64,000 nucleotides of DNA from Riptortus pedestris (GCA_019009955.1 CM032229.1:144951501-145015500); one strand, 5' to 3'; numbered from the stretch's first letter, positions 51,740 through 63,907 are shown. Numbers and translations are program-made. Notes: a model not told the origin generated them from the sequence alone.

Positions 51740-53716
51740 ATGGAAAGTACAAATAATGATATTGCGAATAATGCCGCCAACCTGGGGCGCCAGGGCCCTC
51801 CGTTCAGTGGCGACGGTAGGTGCAGCAAGCGAAGCCACAGCTTTTCCTTCCAGCATGGAAGTTCTTTCGACCCCCACCTTGATCATTCAAAAGAGGGTGT
51901 TTTTAGTGCCGGACATGAGCTGACCGCCTTTGCCCGTAGCAGTAGGCTGTCTCGAACACCACCGGAAGCCGATGCGCTGCTTATTGGGTTTCTGAACAAG
52001 GAGGTCGATAAAGAAGTATCTGAAACGGCAATGTTTCAGGGAGCAGTTGGGAACCCAGCAGACGAGATCCCTTCGACAGGAGTCAAAAGATCCCTGGAAA
52101 GCTCTCCGGAACGATCCGACAAAGAATGGACCTCACCCGATGAGAGCCAAATTACCACTGACCAACACTTTAAGCAACTGAAATCAAAGCGGGGGAAAAT
52201 GGAAACCAACAGTTCAAAACAAAAATACTCTTTGCATCCAATAGAAATGGAGGCAAAGAAAATACAGAAGAACCTGAAAAAATTCATAGCAGACCCTAAG
52301 AAAAAAATTAAAAAAATAAACCAGGATTTCATTAACCGAAAAATCAACGACCTTTTGAAAATGATTCAGGGGCTGGGTAATGACCAAATGAGGGTTAACG
52401 GATCGCAGGAGGCTTCTGAAAATTATGAACGGTCCAAGCCCACTGGGATGGCTGGTAAAGCTACAGGAAGCCACGATGAAGCCTGGAGAAAGAAGGAGCT
52501 AAATCCGGAATCCACGGTCGATATAAGACAAGATATCGTTAATGATGTCTTAGACCATGTAATGCCCCTGATAAACAATTCATTGGAAAAAATATCAAAC
52601 CGGATTATCGAACAAGTAAATAAAAACCTCAACATTAAACCACGCCCGATTAGAAATAAAGTTAAATCCGACCAAACCGATACACCGTCAAGAATTAGAT
52701 GCAATAGTGATAAACCCGCGGAAGCCACCCCAAACGTAACATTCAAAGTGGCGAAGAGCTACAGTGATGTATTAAAAATGCCTGAAGACAAAGAAAGGCG
52801 AAATTCAAGTGAGGATGGCTGGCGCGTGGCTAAGGGGAAGAAAAAGAAGCCAATAAACAGTAAACCAGCTCCGTCAATCAAAACGAAGAGAGATATCCTC
52901 AAATCCCTTCCCAAGTAAATAGAAGGTGAATGCATCTCGCCCAGTCTGCTCATCAAAGTGGATATAGGCAGTGAAGACCAAGGGTTGGACTCAGAAGGTA
53001 GGACAAAGAATATCCTCGATGCAGTTGAAGCCATTAACCCTGAAACTCTTGGAGATGAGATAGAAGGCGTTAAACTGGCGAATAATGGCAACCTACTAAT
53101 TAAAGTGAAAAACAAAGCATGTGCCTATAAAGTTGAACAATTCATTAGAGCTAAAAACAAAGACATCCGGTGCACTGCAATTGAAAAGCGCCTTCCAAGG
53201 ATGATTTTCTCTGGTGTTCCCAGTGTGTGGAGCGAAGACAAAGTTACAAAATCTCTCAAAGAAAACATCTTGGGCATGGAGGACAACGTTTCCGGAAGTG
53301 ACCGAAGCAAGAAAATCAGGCTGCTCTTTAAGTATGGAGCCAAGAATGGGCAGACTACTCAATGGGTCGCAGAAGTTGGACCAAAAGCCAGGGCCAAGGT
53401 TAAGGACGGGACCATTAGAGTAGGGCTTTTAACTATAGTGGCTCGTGACTTTATAGATCAGCCCAGATGCTTCAAATGTCAAAAATATGGCCATATCTCA
53501 ACTAAGTGTGAAAGCAAAAATGAAACGTGTGCATGGTGTGGTCAACCAGAGCATCGGATGGAAAATTGTCCGAATAAGAACGCGAATCCGACTTGCGTAA
53601 ATTGCAAAAATGTACGGAGGCAACATGATCACCCATCAAGTTATACAAGGTGCCCAGCGCGCATGGCGTATATAACAAATGAAGTAAAAAATACTAGCTA
53701 TGCCAGGAAATCTTAG
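51740..53716 (+). pseudogene. LINE ORF1, gag-like with three CCHC zinc knuckles, one internal stop
   Basis: The frame runs from an ATG at 51740 to TAG at 53716, about 658 codons. A single in-frame TAA at 52916-52918 splits it into parts of 392 and about 265 codons. The first part is basic and hydrophilic with a lysine-rich KKIQKNLKKF-type stretch. The carboxyl end has CFKCQKYGHISTKC, CAWCGQPEHRMENC and CVNCKNVRRQHDHPSSYTRC, the triple zinc-knuckle array usual in R1-clade ORF1 proteins, which package the RNA template. Apart from the one stop the frame is intact, so the element degraded recently, or the stop could be a sequencing error. Confidence 0.85.
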
Positions 53717-55328
53717 ACATAGGCAAAAAACTGTCTTCAAAGTGCTCCAAATTAATCTTCAGAAGAATAATACAGCAGCTGAAGAAATCTGCAAAGAGGC
53801 CATGGGTGACAACATTATAATAGCTATGCAAGAACCTGCACTAACAAGACGAAAACTTATTAAAATTCCACCTGGAGCGCGATGTGCGGTGTCATCGACA
53901 GGAGAAACCAGACCACTTGCGGCACTTGCAGTAACAACCACTCAGCCCCAAGTCTGCCATTACAACTTCACCTCAGAAAATATCGCAGTAATGACTATAG
54001 GACGAGGACCGGAGACTCTCCATTTAATTTCAGTCTACTGTCCACCCAGTCAAGCCCTTAGTCCGATTCTAGAAAAAATAGAAGAAATAGTACAGTTCTT
54101 CAATAAAAGGACAGTAATTTGCATGGACTCCAATGCGTGGCATACTGGTTGGGGTTCCAGACGAACTGATTTAAGAGGGCGAATTGTACAGGAGATGCTA
54201 CTGCGGGCAGGATTGTGTCTAGTTAATGACCCGAAGTCTCCGCCCACGTTTAATAGTAAAAGTGGCAGCTCACACATTGACCTCACTATAGTCACGCCAG
54301 ACTTACAGAATGCCATAACCAAATGGCGCGTTAACCACTCTACAAATAGTGACCACGCTACAATATATTTTGAAGTTATGGCAGGTAAAATAAGTCCTGT
54401 AGAAGGCCCAGACCATATAAGGTACGCGTACAAGAATGTTCGTTGGAACTCCTTCTCTGATGCGGTTTTAAGGCATGGGGTTACCCTGGAAACAGAGGGC
54501 CTTGCCTTTAGTAACAACGTGCAGATAGTTGAAGACATGGCTGTGCAACTTCAACAGGTGATCACAGAAGCCGCCGAAGAAGGGCTGCCACGCAATAGGA
54601 AAGGGCCTTGCACAAGGAGGTGTAAACCCTGGTGGACACAGGAACTGACAGCTGCTAGAAGAGTAGTGTCAAGTGCTAGAAAGGCCTTCCAGAGATGCCC
54701 AGACGGCGCGTACAAAGAAATGAAATGGGCTGTCTATAAGTCCCTCAAAAAATCATTTGCCAAGAAGATCGCGATGGCCAAAAAAAACAATTGGGAAGAG
54801 TTCGTTTTGAGATCATCTGCAGATGGCCCATGGGGAGCTGCATATAGAGTTGCTAAAAGGCCTGCAGAAAACCGGTTCGCGGATCCGGCAGTTTCATCTG
54901 CTCAGCAGCACCCTCGGGACATTCCGACTTCAAATCGGAACATGCTGGAGGGCCTTTTCGGGGCAGACGACCCAAGCAGCGACACCAGTGACCAGAGAGA
55001 GATACGCAAAGGGATGAGACTTCCTCCTGGGACAGGGCTCGCACCGGAATGGGACTTAATTGACCTAGAGCTCGCAATGAACCCAAAGAAACCCCGCAGT
55101 GCACCATCGAGTGATGGAATAACATACAAAATGCTACAGGCTGCACGAAAAGCGATTGGGCCTCAAATGCTATCTGTTTTCAATACCTGCCTTAACACTG
55201 GTTTTTTCCCTAAAATATGGAAGGTAGCCGAAGTATTGTTATTTAAGAAAAGAGGACCACGGGATATCTCTTTCCCCAAAAGCTACAGGCCTATTTGTCT
55301 GCTACCAGTTCTGGTAAATGTAGGGTAA
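53700..55328 (+). CDS. LINE ORF2: APE-type endonuclease and beginning of reverse transcriptase (truncated)
   Basis: It starts at an ATG inside the end of ORF1, overlapping by 17 bases in another frame. Residues 10-230 are an APE-type endonuclease: VLQINLQKN (the N of motif I), AMQEPAL (catalytic E), LISVYCPPS, CMDSNAWHTGWG (D-x-N), SGSSHIDLTIVTPDL and NSDHATI (terminal SDH). Residues from about 460 on are the RT entry: PSSDGITYKML, FPKIWKVAEVLLFKKRG and SYRPICLLPVLVN. The stop at 55326 follows a probable one-base shift, because the next frame continues FDQKLNKR. Then simple repeats take over. The catalytic YxDD box, fingers and palm are absent, so the protein cannot reverse transcribe. Confidence 0.85.
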   Translation: MPGNLRHRQKTVFKVLQINLQKNNTAAEEICKEAMGDNIIIAMQEPALTRRKLIKIPPGARCAVSSTGETRPLAALAVTTTQPQVCHYNFTSENIAVMTIGRGPETLHLISVYCPPSQALSPILEKIEEIVQFFNKRTVICMDSNAWHTGWGSRRTDLRGRIVQEMLLRAGLCLVNDPKSPPTFNSKSGSSHIDLTIVTPDLQNAITKWRVNHSTNSDHATIYFEVMAGKISPVEGPDHIRYAYKNVRWNSFSDAVLRHGVTLETEGLAFSNNVQIVEDMAVQLQQVITEAAEEGLPRNRKGPCTRRCKPWWTQELTAARRVVSSARKAFQRCPDGAYKEMKWAVYKSLKKSFAKKIAMAKKNNWEEFVLRSSADGPWGAAYRVAKRPAENRFADPAVSSAQQHPRDIPTSNRNMLEGLFGADDPSSDTSDQREIRKGMRLPPGTGLAPEWDLIDLELAMNPKKPRSAPSSDGITYKMLQAARKAIGPQMLSVFNTCLNTGFFPKIWKVAEVLLFKKRGPRDISFPKSYRPICLLPVLVNVG

Positions 55329-55350
55329 GCTTTGATCAGAAACTAAATAA

Positions 55351-56015
<665 letters not shown>

Positions 56016-56342
56016 GTGCGATCAACTCGACTTACACCTACCGCAAACCAACGAATGAGTGTCCATTAGACATTAATGTACCCGGGCGGTCGGTTTGCCC
56101 ATGGACGTGATCTAAGAGAGTCAATGTTACTAGTCATCTAGACTCCCGCTAATCCACCAGCGCTGTTGTACTAGCGTGCTCGATCTCGCATTGAACCAAT
56201 GTAATCCAGTTCTCCCTTGGCTCGAATAGTACCTTAAACTATTACCAACTTCAGCTTACCCTATGTAGTGGTTTATACTCGTATACCCATACCTTAACCC
56301 GTACGGCTTCCGTCCGCCAGTTATACATGTATATTTGTATTT
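56016..56342. other. Unassigned GC-richer stretch
   Basis: It is noticeably less AT-rich than its surroundings (for example GTACCCGGGCGGTCGGTTTG). No frame, RNA motif or repeat recognised. Confidence 0.35.
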
Positions 56343-56720
56343 TAGCAGATTTTCCTTGAGGAAAATCAGATATTGAGGTTGCACTCATTTCGCGATTTTA
56401 GAAACAATTCCTTAAATGCCCATCGTTCCAACCAAGTAGATGACGAAAATTAGGCCCGTTAAAGAAAAGAAATAAACACACAAACATTTGTCTGTTACCG
56501 GTCTAACTGTTGCGATTTTTGTTTAAACACAGTACCAATTCACGCTCACTAGCTGTAATCGATCATTCCATGATATATAAGCGTTTCGAGCAATATTAGG
56601 GATCAAGTTGGTTAACGCCTGAAAAGGGGAGAGGGGGCGTGGACTTTAAAAATTTTTAAATTTGTCCATTATTGTACATTGGTTTTTGAAAATTGTGCAG
56701 AACCATCTCTTTGCAAAGTC
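56343..56720 (+). mobile_element. Family H repeat, 5' part
   Basis: TTTAGCAGATTTTCCTTGAG and GAAAATCAGATATTGAGG open the copy. A short CA/AAAC tract takes the microsatellite position, followed by TTTGTCTGTTACCGGTCTAA and part of the body. The hairpin end is missing. Confidence 0.75.
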
Positions 56721-57046
56721 TACATATCTTATTTGAAATGCTCGTTATACCAAAGAACTAGATATTAACATTATGCCCCAATGCTCTGCTCACCCATATG
56801 GTAAAATGGTGGTTACTAGCAGCAGGCTATGTTATGTTTTTAGCAGAGCAATTAATCATTTTCAACCGTGTGCTTCCAAACTCCATCTTGTGGGAATATC
56901 TCCTTCAAGTGAAAGTGGCTTCTATTATCAATATCATTTTTCACACACTATTCCCGTGATATAATCATTGGTATTGCATGCCATAGCTCAAAGATAACAG
57001 AATCCCCGGCTAGTTGGTGGGAAGGTGGTTGGCCCGTGTGTTCATT
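56721..57046. other. Unassigned sequence
   Basis: A 63-codon frame at 56773-56964 has no recognisable family. Otherwise nothing was seen. Confidence 0.3.
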
Positions 57047-57983
57047 TAAAGTCACGCAGTTGCTGCGTAAACTAAGCAAATTTTCTACGTGCTAGGACGA
57101 CCTACTAATCTCATCTCGCCACATATTCTGACAGAACACCAGAAAGTACGAATTACTTGCTTAATATTTGAGTTAGAAGCAAAATGTATAGAACAACATT
57201 TGTAGACTATCAACATTTTAAGAAGATTGATTCTATAACATTTTTCGATCCGACTCATAATAACGCAGGTATTTTGACTTTTTAAGCCTTCCCCCTATTC
57301 ATGGTCCGATTACTGCCATGAACAAATATTATCTTTAATATTGTCTGAAATGTTTAAATATCGTCTATGGTGTAAATCTAATAAACATTTTTAGAACGTA
57401 AAATATTAATTGATGACGCCATTGCACAACGATTTTGCATCTATATCGCATAATAAAGGTATCATAAACAATATTTGGTATTTAAGCATAGAATAAAGCG
57501 GTCCATGTTATAGCAGCTTACTGTTATTATGACATTCCTAGGAGTGGGGGTTTACAGATGGCTGAATGCTAAAACATCCAAATATCTAGGTTAATATTCA
57601 TATAGTGAAAATATGTTTATAAGAACATTTATAGGTAATTTCATTTACAATAAAAGTGATCGATATAACTTTTCGATCCGACGTATAATAGCGGAGATAT
57701 TTAAAATTTTCAAAATTCTAAATTCCCTCCCCCATTGGTCCAATTTCAGCAGTTAACGAATTTGAACTTTAGTTTTGCATAAAACGTTAAAATACGTTCC
57801 TGTTTGGTAACGATCAAACAAACATTGAGTCCCTAGAGCGGTAACACACAAGTAGTATATATACTCGTACATCATTTTCAATCTACTAGATAGGATCGAT
57901 GGGCATTTGAGGAAATTTTTCAAAAATCGTGTCATGAGTATGACCGTAATAGGTGACTTTCCTTAGGAGAAATTTGGCAAAAT
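57047..57983 (-). mobile_element. Family H repeat, complete but diverged
   Basis: TAAAGTCACGCAGTTGCTGC and ACTAAGCAAATTTTCTACGT open it. TTGGTAACGATCAAACAAAC and GATAGGATCGATGGGCATTT follow, and TAGGTGACTTTCCTTAGGAG with AAATTTGGCAAAATC closes it. Both ends are present, with scattered substitutions. Confidence 0.8.
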
Positions 57984-58535
57984 CACGGGTTTTAGTGAAT
58001 ATTACCGAATTTACTTTCAGTGAATATTAACTCATTTACCCTTTGGGGAATATTAACGGATTTCTCTTTAGAGGGTATTAGCGATTTTGTCTTTAGGAAA
58101 TTTTTGTTCACTTTTCATTCTGGGAAATATTGTATTAATGAATTTATCTTTGGGTAATATCAGTGAATTTATCTTCATGTAATAGTATTTGATTTGTGTT
58201 TAGTGAATATTAGCGAATTTACCTTTAGGGAATATTTACAATTTTCAGTTATGAGAATAATAGCAAATTCATCTTTAGGTAATACCTGTGTATTTTTTTT
58301 GAAGAAATAGTATAGGATCTGATTTTAGTAAATATTTGAAAATTTCTTTTGGGGGAATATTAGTGATTCCTCTTTAGGAAATATTCGCAAATTCCTCTTC
58401 AGGAAATGTTAGAGAATTTCTCTTTAAGGAACACTAGTAAATTTCACTTTAGGGGATATTAGAGAATTTCCCTTTAGGGGGTATTACTGAATTGCTCTAA
58501 AGGGAATGGATTTCCTTTAACGAGAGGAAAGTCTA
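57984..58535. repeat. Decayed tandem repeat with a unit of about 26-30 bases
   Basis: A motif close to GGGAATATTAGCGAATTTCT followed by CTTTAG repeats about twenty times with many substitutions and small indels. It fills exactly the gap between two minus-strand family H copies. Confidence 0.75.
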
Positions 58536-58548
58536 TCAACCTTGAATC

Positions 58549-58970
58549 AAAAACGTCCGTCACGCAGGGGTTGCGTAAACTAAGCAGATTTTCCATGTGA
58601 AGTTTTACAATAGAGAAATCTGCATACTGGTAACACAACACCACCGTGATTAAAAAAAAAGGGTAATGAGAAAATTTTCGAAAATAACCCCACTAAAACC
58701 CCCACCCCCCTCCCTCTAGTCTGATTTCAGCCATTAACGAACTTGATCTGTCTTTTAACATAAACCGGTTAAATATCGAGTTCGTAACAATCAAACAAAA
58801 ATTGCGACCGCTAGAGCGTTAACAGTCAAATATATATATAATTTTGAACGGACCTCATTTTCGTCATATCCATATGGGTAGGATCGATGGACATTTGAAG
58901 AAATTTTTCGAAAATCGCGTCATGAGTACGACCTCAATTGCTGATCTCCCTTAAGGGAAATCTGCTAACA
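58549..58970 (-). mobile_element. Family H repeat, internally deleted copy
   Basis: AAAAACGTCCGTCACGCAGG with hairpin and CTAAGCAGATTTTCCATGTG starts it, followed by a deletion of several hundred bases. Then come TTTTCGAAAATAACCCCACT, the later body, (TA)n and CCTTAAGGGAAATCTGCTAA. Confidence 0.85.
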
Positions 58971-59137
58971 TTAAATGCCTTCCTACCTGTCTTTAAAACT
59001 TATTTTTGTACATTTTTACAAGGAATTATTTATTTGTCCTATCCAAATTTCCTTACTTTCTACAGGGAGTGCCAGAGAACATTTCTCTCAAAAGGCACAA
59101 TATACTTATTACACCAGCGATTTTAGATCACAATGGG

Positions 59138-59200
59138 GAGGAGGCGCCTTGGCCGAGAGGGTTAAGGACTGGGTACATCTACCAGTTACCTTCAGTAAGT
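59138..59200 (+). repeat. tRNA-like fragment, possible SINE head
   Basis: GGAGGCGCCTTGGCCGAGAG followed by GGTTAAGGACTGGGTAC resembles the 5' half of a serine/leucine tRNA, including an A box (TGGCCGAGAGG). No B box, acceptor closure or SINE tail follows before the next family H copy, so it is a truncated tRNA-derived piece at best. Confidence 0.4.
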
Positions 59201-59215
59201 TGAAGCGCTGAAGGT

Positions 59216-59834
59216 AAAAAATGTCCGTCACGCAGGGTCTGCGTTAAATAAGCAGATTTCCCACGAGCGCCAAGTATTTGCATTTATCTCAAAACTCAAA
59301 ATTTCAATGAGAACAATATTTGGTATTTAAGCTTCAAAGAAAGTGCTGCATAACATAATAGAATATTGTTAATATGAGTTGAGTGGGAGTGGGGGTTTAC
59401 TGAAGACCGGAAACTAAAAAATGGAAATATCTCAGTTAGTAATCAAGATAGTGAAAACATGTACATAACAACATCTATAGAACATTACATTTACTATAAG
59501 ATTGGTTCTATACAATTTTTCGATCAGACGCTTTATAACGGAAATATTAAGAATTTTCGAAATTCTTTCCCTCAACCCCCCCCCCCCCTTGTCCAATTTC
59601 AGCCGTCAACGAACATGATCTTTTTTTTGTTTAAAACGATTATATATCAAGTTTGGTAACGGTAAGACAAAAATTACGACCGCTAGAGCGTATATGTATA
59701 CATACAGTTTTGAACGGACCTCATTTTCGTCATCTCCTGGGTAGGATCGATGGACATTTGAAGAAAAATTTCGAAACTCGCGTCATGAGTATGACCTCAA
59801 TAGCTGATTTCCCTTAAGGAAAATCTGCTAAAAC
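59216..59834 (-). mobile_element. Family H repeat, full copy
   Basis: The hairpin end is AAAAAATGTCCGTCACGCAG; the 5' end is TTAAGGAAAATCTGCTAAAA. The body includes GTTTGGTAACGGTAAGACAA and a C-run near 59577. The microsatellite is reduced to a few TA/CA steps near 59695. Confidence 0.9.
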
Positions 59835-59964
59835 CTGATAATCTTGTAGGTAACCCTTACCAATTAGCCATAGTAGCATAAAGTGGACGTAAATAAACTA
59901 TACTAAAGCAGTACACTCCAAACAAAACATTAGCCAACATCATTTTGTGATCCAGTCTTTTAAT

Positions 59965-60311
59965 TAAAAATTGGTTCTATAACGTTTTTAGATCCAACAC
60001 ATAATAACGGAGATATCAAGAATTTTCGTCTGGATTACATTGGTTCAGTCCCCCGTCGTCCGATTTCAGCCGTTAACGAACTTGATCTTTTTTTTTTCGT
60101 ATAAAACGATTATATATCAAGTTTGGTAACGATTAAACAAAAATTGCGACCGCCAGAGTGTTAACAGACAAATATGTATATACAGTTTTGAACGGACCTT
60201 ATCTTCGTCATCTCCTGGGTAGGATCGATGGACATTTGACGAAATTTTTCGAAAATCGCGACACGAGTACGACCTCAAGAGCTGATTTCCCTTAAGAGAA
60301 ATATGGTAAAA
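59965..60311 (-). mobile_element. Family H repeat, 5' two-thirds
   Basis: It starts mid-body at AATTGGTTCTATAACGTTTT and ends ACGACCTCAAGAGCTGATTT, CCCTTAAGAGAAATATGGTA. The hairpin side is missing. Confidence 0.8.
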
Positions 60312-60425
60312 TCAACTAGAGCAGAGCTATTGCTGGCTAGCATTGGTGTTGACTTGGAGGATGAGCAGGGCTGAAGTGAGTTCGATCCGCCTCTCCCTCC
60401 CTAAAAATTCAATTGAAAAAATGAA
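60312..60425 (+). repeat. Possible tRNA-derived SINE fragment
   Basis: TTGCTGGCTAGCATTGGTGT is A-box-like, and GAGTTCGATCCGCCTCTCCC contains a good B-box (GTTCGATCC) about 50 bases on. An A-rich stretch follows. The cloverleaf cannot be closed by eye, so this is tentative. Confidence 0.35.
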
Positions 60426-60844
60426 TTAAAAGAAAAATCAATAACAAACAACCTGTTAGATATCAATTGACATTTACTTGATACATTCAAATGTTTTATA
60501 AATAATAAAGAGACTTTCATATAATTTGAATTACACTAGACTTTTTGTTTTGGTCCATCGCCACCCCACCCCAAACAAAACGGAAATGCAAAACAGAGAA
60601 CTAAAATTCATCCATCATTTGGGCCAAGGATACATCTCCAATTATTTTACCGTCAATATTCTGTTTGCAGTGATTAGTGTAACTACACTCTAACATCTGA
60701 GCCACCTTCCCCCTTTTGCAAACATTATCCACTGTTCTAGATATTTTCCAATCGATTTTAATAATATCAATTAAAATGAAAACAATAACCTGATAGGAGA
60801 GAAATATCTTCGTTGCTATGAGTTCAATGAAATAGTTATATGTA
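60426..60844. other. Unassigned AT-rich sequence
   Basis: An 82-codon minus-strand frame at 60601-60849 has no recognisable family. Confidence 0.3.
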
Positions 60845-61115
60845 ACCAATCTTGTTGTAAATTTAATTTTCTATACACATTTTCTCTATCTTGAATATTA
60901 ACTAAGATGTTTGCAATTTTTAGTTGTCAGCCTTCCGTAAACCCCTACTTTTAGTCATCGCGATTTAACTATATATCATGATGACATAAATTTAAATTTT
61001 ATCCCCCCCCCTTCTATTCTCAGGATTTTTGTTGGAAAGAGATGAGATCAGTAGTGTGTCATACCAACACTTGGGAAATCTGCTTAGTATACGCAGCCCC
61101 TGCGTGCAGACTTTG
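60845..61115 (+). mobile_element. Family H repeat, 3' part
   Basis: ACCAATCTTGTTGTAAATTT starts mid-body. CAGCCTTCCGTAAACCCCTA and ATACCAACACTTGGGAAATC follow, then GCTTAGTATACGCAGCCCCT-GCGTG with an intact hairpin. Confidence 0.8.
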
Positions 61116-62239
61116 AGTATTTTTTGTCGCTGTGTTAGTACCTGTATCTCTAACAGTAAAAAAAAATATGTTTATTCTTGACGCATTGAGCCCCGCGTCC
61201 CTGATTCATGCATCCCTTAGTTAGCATATCACTGTCGTATATATTACATAAGCCCGAATCATAGTTATCGTCGAAATCGTGTGGTCGTTGTACTTCCGGT
61301 GGGCTCTATCTGCCGTGAACATCAGAGAAAGTGGGCTATCCTAGCTCCGTGGACCTGTTTACGCAACGGCCGTATACGCATTGTTTCATAGGCCTAGCCG
61401 TACATCTTCAGCAAGCTAATTGTAGAGTGCGCTCATTGACTTATTAAGTCATAGCGCGGCTCGTGAGCTTATAAATCGTCTTAGGTCCCCGGTTCAAGTT
61501 AGCATAGACATGCTTCCAGGGAAACGGAAATGGAGCGAAAGTACCCCACCATCTGCATAGATTAGTATTTCCTGAAAATGCTAACTAGATAAGAAGCAGA
61601 GATTTGCATTTGTATGAGCTAACCTTTCGACTGGAAGAACTGAGATTTCTAAAATGGCATGAAATCATGGAAGTCCTATCTAAATAAATTTCGAATTTTT
61701 CTGAAATTTAGTCAGCTTTTCAAGAGATACTTTTCTTATTTTTTTTTATTAACCAAATCTAATCGCTGTAATAATAATATTGTTAAAATTAGAATTCTCG
61801 CCTACCCGCCTTTTTATTAATCAATAACTCAATGAATTCTATTTTTGTGTTAACTATCCCCAAGATACAGCCAAAGAAATTGGATTTTTCAGCCGCAATT
61901 TATGGATGATTCGTGAATTAAAATGAATATTTCTTAAATTCACTATTACCGTCATTTCTAACGAAAAAAGCAAACAAATTACGAGTGTTTAGGACTTGTT
62001 TTCCATTAATAAAAGTATGGCTTTATAACTTTGACTTTCGACGTCAAGACAGAGTACTTTACTGATTTGAGAAGACTATGTCTGAGTGGAATAAAATGTT
62101 TTTTTTTTTATTCTTGTAGAAGAAATGATCTTATTCGTTTTGAAATCTGGTTTACGTGCTAGCAGACATTGAGGTAACCATTAATGTATGCCGGAATCAC
62201 TTTTAAGTTTATTCGACCAGGTAAACTTTCGGTAGTCCT
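61116..62239. other. Unassigned sequence including a GC-richer patch
   Basis: 61180-61560 is less AT-rich. It contains a B-box-like GGTTCAAGT near 61491, about 60 bases after GCGCGGCTCGTGAGCTTA, so a degraded tRNA-like unit is possible but weak. The remainder is AT-rich with nothing recognised. Confidence 0.3.
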
Positions 62240-62490
62240 ACATAATCAGCGACATATAGGTGCATCTTCCCTGTTCAATAGATATGAATGCGTTACTCTA
62301 GTGTGTCCTGTGACTAGGCGTGTAAGTACAATTTCTTCTCTTCTAGAGTATCTATTACTTGAAGTCCAGTTGAGCGTGTTTGATTTGATTTCTCTAAGTT
62401 TATTGTCTGTGTTATACGATAAATTATTCCAGTCATTAATTACGAGTTTTCTTATTTGAGAGAAAGCGTCTTGGTGAGGTATGTACAAAA
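62240..62490 (-). pseudogene. LINE (Jockey-like) C-terminal fragment
   Basis: The minus strand reads NKLREIKSN, then SSNRYSRREEIVLTRLVTGH and TRVTHSYLLNREDAPICR. NKLR-x-IK and R(R)EEVVLxRLRxGHTRLTHSYLL-x-xEDPPxC are typical of the region after the RNase H domain of Jockey-related LINEs, just before a CxxC finger. A stop follows at the point where the finger should begin. No RT was found nearby. Confidence 0.7.
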
Positions 62491-62802
62491 ATCTATTAGA
62501 TCAAGTTCAGTTGATTGTTCAAGTTCATTTGATTGCTGGCAACCGAATAACAAGTACCGGGACGTATGTACTCTGAAACAACGCCACTGACCAAACCTCT
62601 GAACAGTTCACAGTGGAGTGGGTTAGTCGTGAGATCGGCGTGTAGAGTAGGGTGTTTGCGAATAAACATATCGCAGAACCGACGCCAATTTCGAACTATA
62701 GACCCGCCAAATTCATTTAAATTCAAATCGCACGAAAAACAACAAGGAATCCATTTGATTGCGTCTTAAGTAGACAAACATTAGTGTACCTGTGGATACA
62801 AT
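62491..62802. other. Unassigned sequence
   Basis: It may extend the LINE fragment, but no clear motif is visible in either of the opposing short frames. Confidence 0.3.
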
Positions 62803-63427
62803 AAAAGTCCGTCACGCAGGGGCTGCGTTAAATAAGCAGATTTCCCACGTGCGTTACGTATTTTATATTTATCTTGAAACGTAAAAGTCCAATGAGAAGA
62901 ATATTTGGTATAAAGGCTTCAAATAAAGTGCCTCATAACATAATAACATATTGTTAATACGGGATGACTAGGAATGGGGGTTTACTTAAGACCAAAAACT
63001 AAAAAAATGCAAATATCTCGGTTAATAATCAACATAGTGAAAAAATGTACGTGACAACATTTATAAAAGAACATTACATTTTCAATAAGATTGGGTCTAT
63101 ATAATTTTTCAATCCAACGCATAATAACCGAGATATTTTGAATTTTCGAAATTCTCCCACTCTAACCCCTCCCCTCTCCCCCTGGTCCGATTTCAGCCGT
63201 TAACGAACTTGATCTTTCTCTTTATTTAAAACGATATTTATCAGGTTTGGTAGCGATAATACAAAAATTGCGACCGCTACAATAGTAACAGGAACTATGT
63301 ATATATAAAATTTTGAATGGACCGCATTTTCGTCATCGGATCGATGGACATTTCAAGAAAGAATTCGGAACTCGCGTCATGATTCCAACTCAATAGCTGA
63401 TTTTCCTTAAGGGAAATCTGCTAAAAA
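62803..63427 (-). mobile_element. Family H repeat, full copy
   Basis: AAAAGTCCGTCACGCAGGGG with intact hairpin opens it and TTAAGGGAAATCTGCTAAAAA closes it. The microsatellite is nearly gone (GTATATATAAAA near 63299). It is a good reference copy for the short-spacer subtype. Confidence 0.92.
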
Positions 63428-63859
63428 TATTTGAAATAATAAAAACAATGAACAGTATACTTAATAATACAATATGATAGCTTCTGAAGTATATCTCGTA
63501 TTAAAGAATACCTTATCTTTACTTGGGATAATAACAATGAGTACTCCTAAATGCTGACTGAAAAGAAGGAAGAGGGATATAGTAAAAAAACGATGTGATT
63601 GGAAAGTCTAATGTACAATATAGGGAAAAGGATTTGTCTTTCTGGGAATCAATCTCAGTGATCTTTTGTACTCAGATATTACATTTCCTTTTCATTGAAT
63701 TGGATATCCTCCTGAACCTGAGTAGGATTTACTCTTGGTCTTATTTGTGGCTACACATGAATATAATCAATATTTAGTTTCTTACCTTTAGAACCCAACA
63801 ATGTTATTTTAAGCGATTTTTAAAAAAAACAATTCTCGAAAAGTCATTTTTATTTTCAG

Positions 63860-63907
63860 CTGCAGCTGAGTGCATCGGCAGAGTCCAGCGCGGCAGCATC
63901 TCTATAG
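63860..63907 (+). CDS. Possible 48-base exon of an unidentified gene
   Basis: A T-rich tract and TTTTCAG precede a GC-rich 48-base block that ends at GTACGC. Entered in phase 2 it reads AAECIGRVQRGSISIG with no stop. The base composition differs sharply from the flanks, and the acceptor is good. No family was recognised and no partner exon was found in the window. Confidence 0.3.
   Translation: MQLSASAESSAAASL

Larger units (their letters stand above)
50638..55350 (+). mobile_element. R1-clade-like non-LTR retrotransposon, 3' truncated, between GA-rich arrays
   Basis: A 5' untranslated part of about 1.1 kb starts CCGAGCAGCCGGCGGGTGAA right after the left purine array. ORF1 (gag-like, three CCHC fingers) and ORF2 (endonuclease plus the beginning of the RT) follow. 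The sequence stops in the early RT and passes into GGGGGTG and (GA)n repeats without a 3' UTR or poly-A. Two A-runs of about 29 bases (51500-51528 and 51631-51659) lie ahead of ORF1. The overall plan, two overlapping ORFs with a gag-like ORF1 and an APE-type endonuclease, fits the R1 clade, found mainly in arthropods. Confidence 0.8.

Noticed and set aside
61420..61500. Functional tRNA gene
   Set aside because: Only a B-box-like sequence is visible; no cloverleaf or acceptor stem could be closed.
62496..62769. Overlapping frames on both strands near 62.6 kb
   Set aside because: Neither shows recognisable motifs, and they overlap one another; probably chance open stretches.
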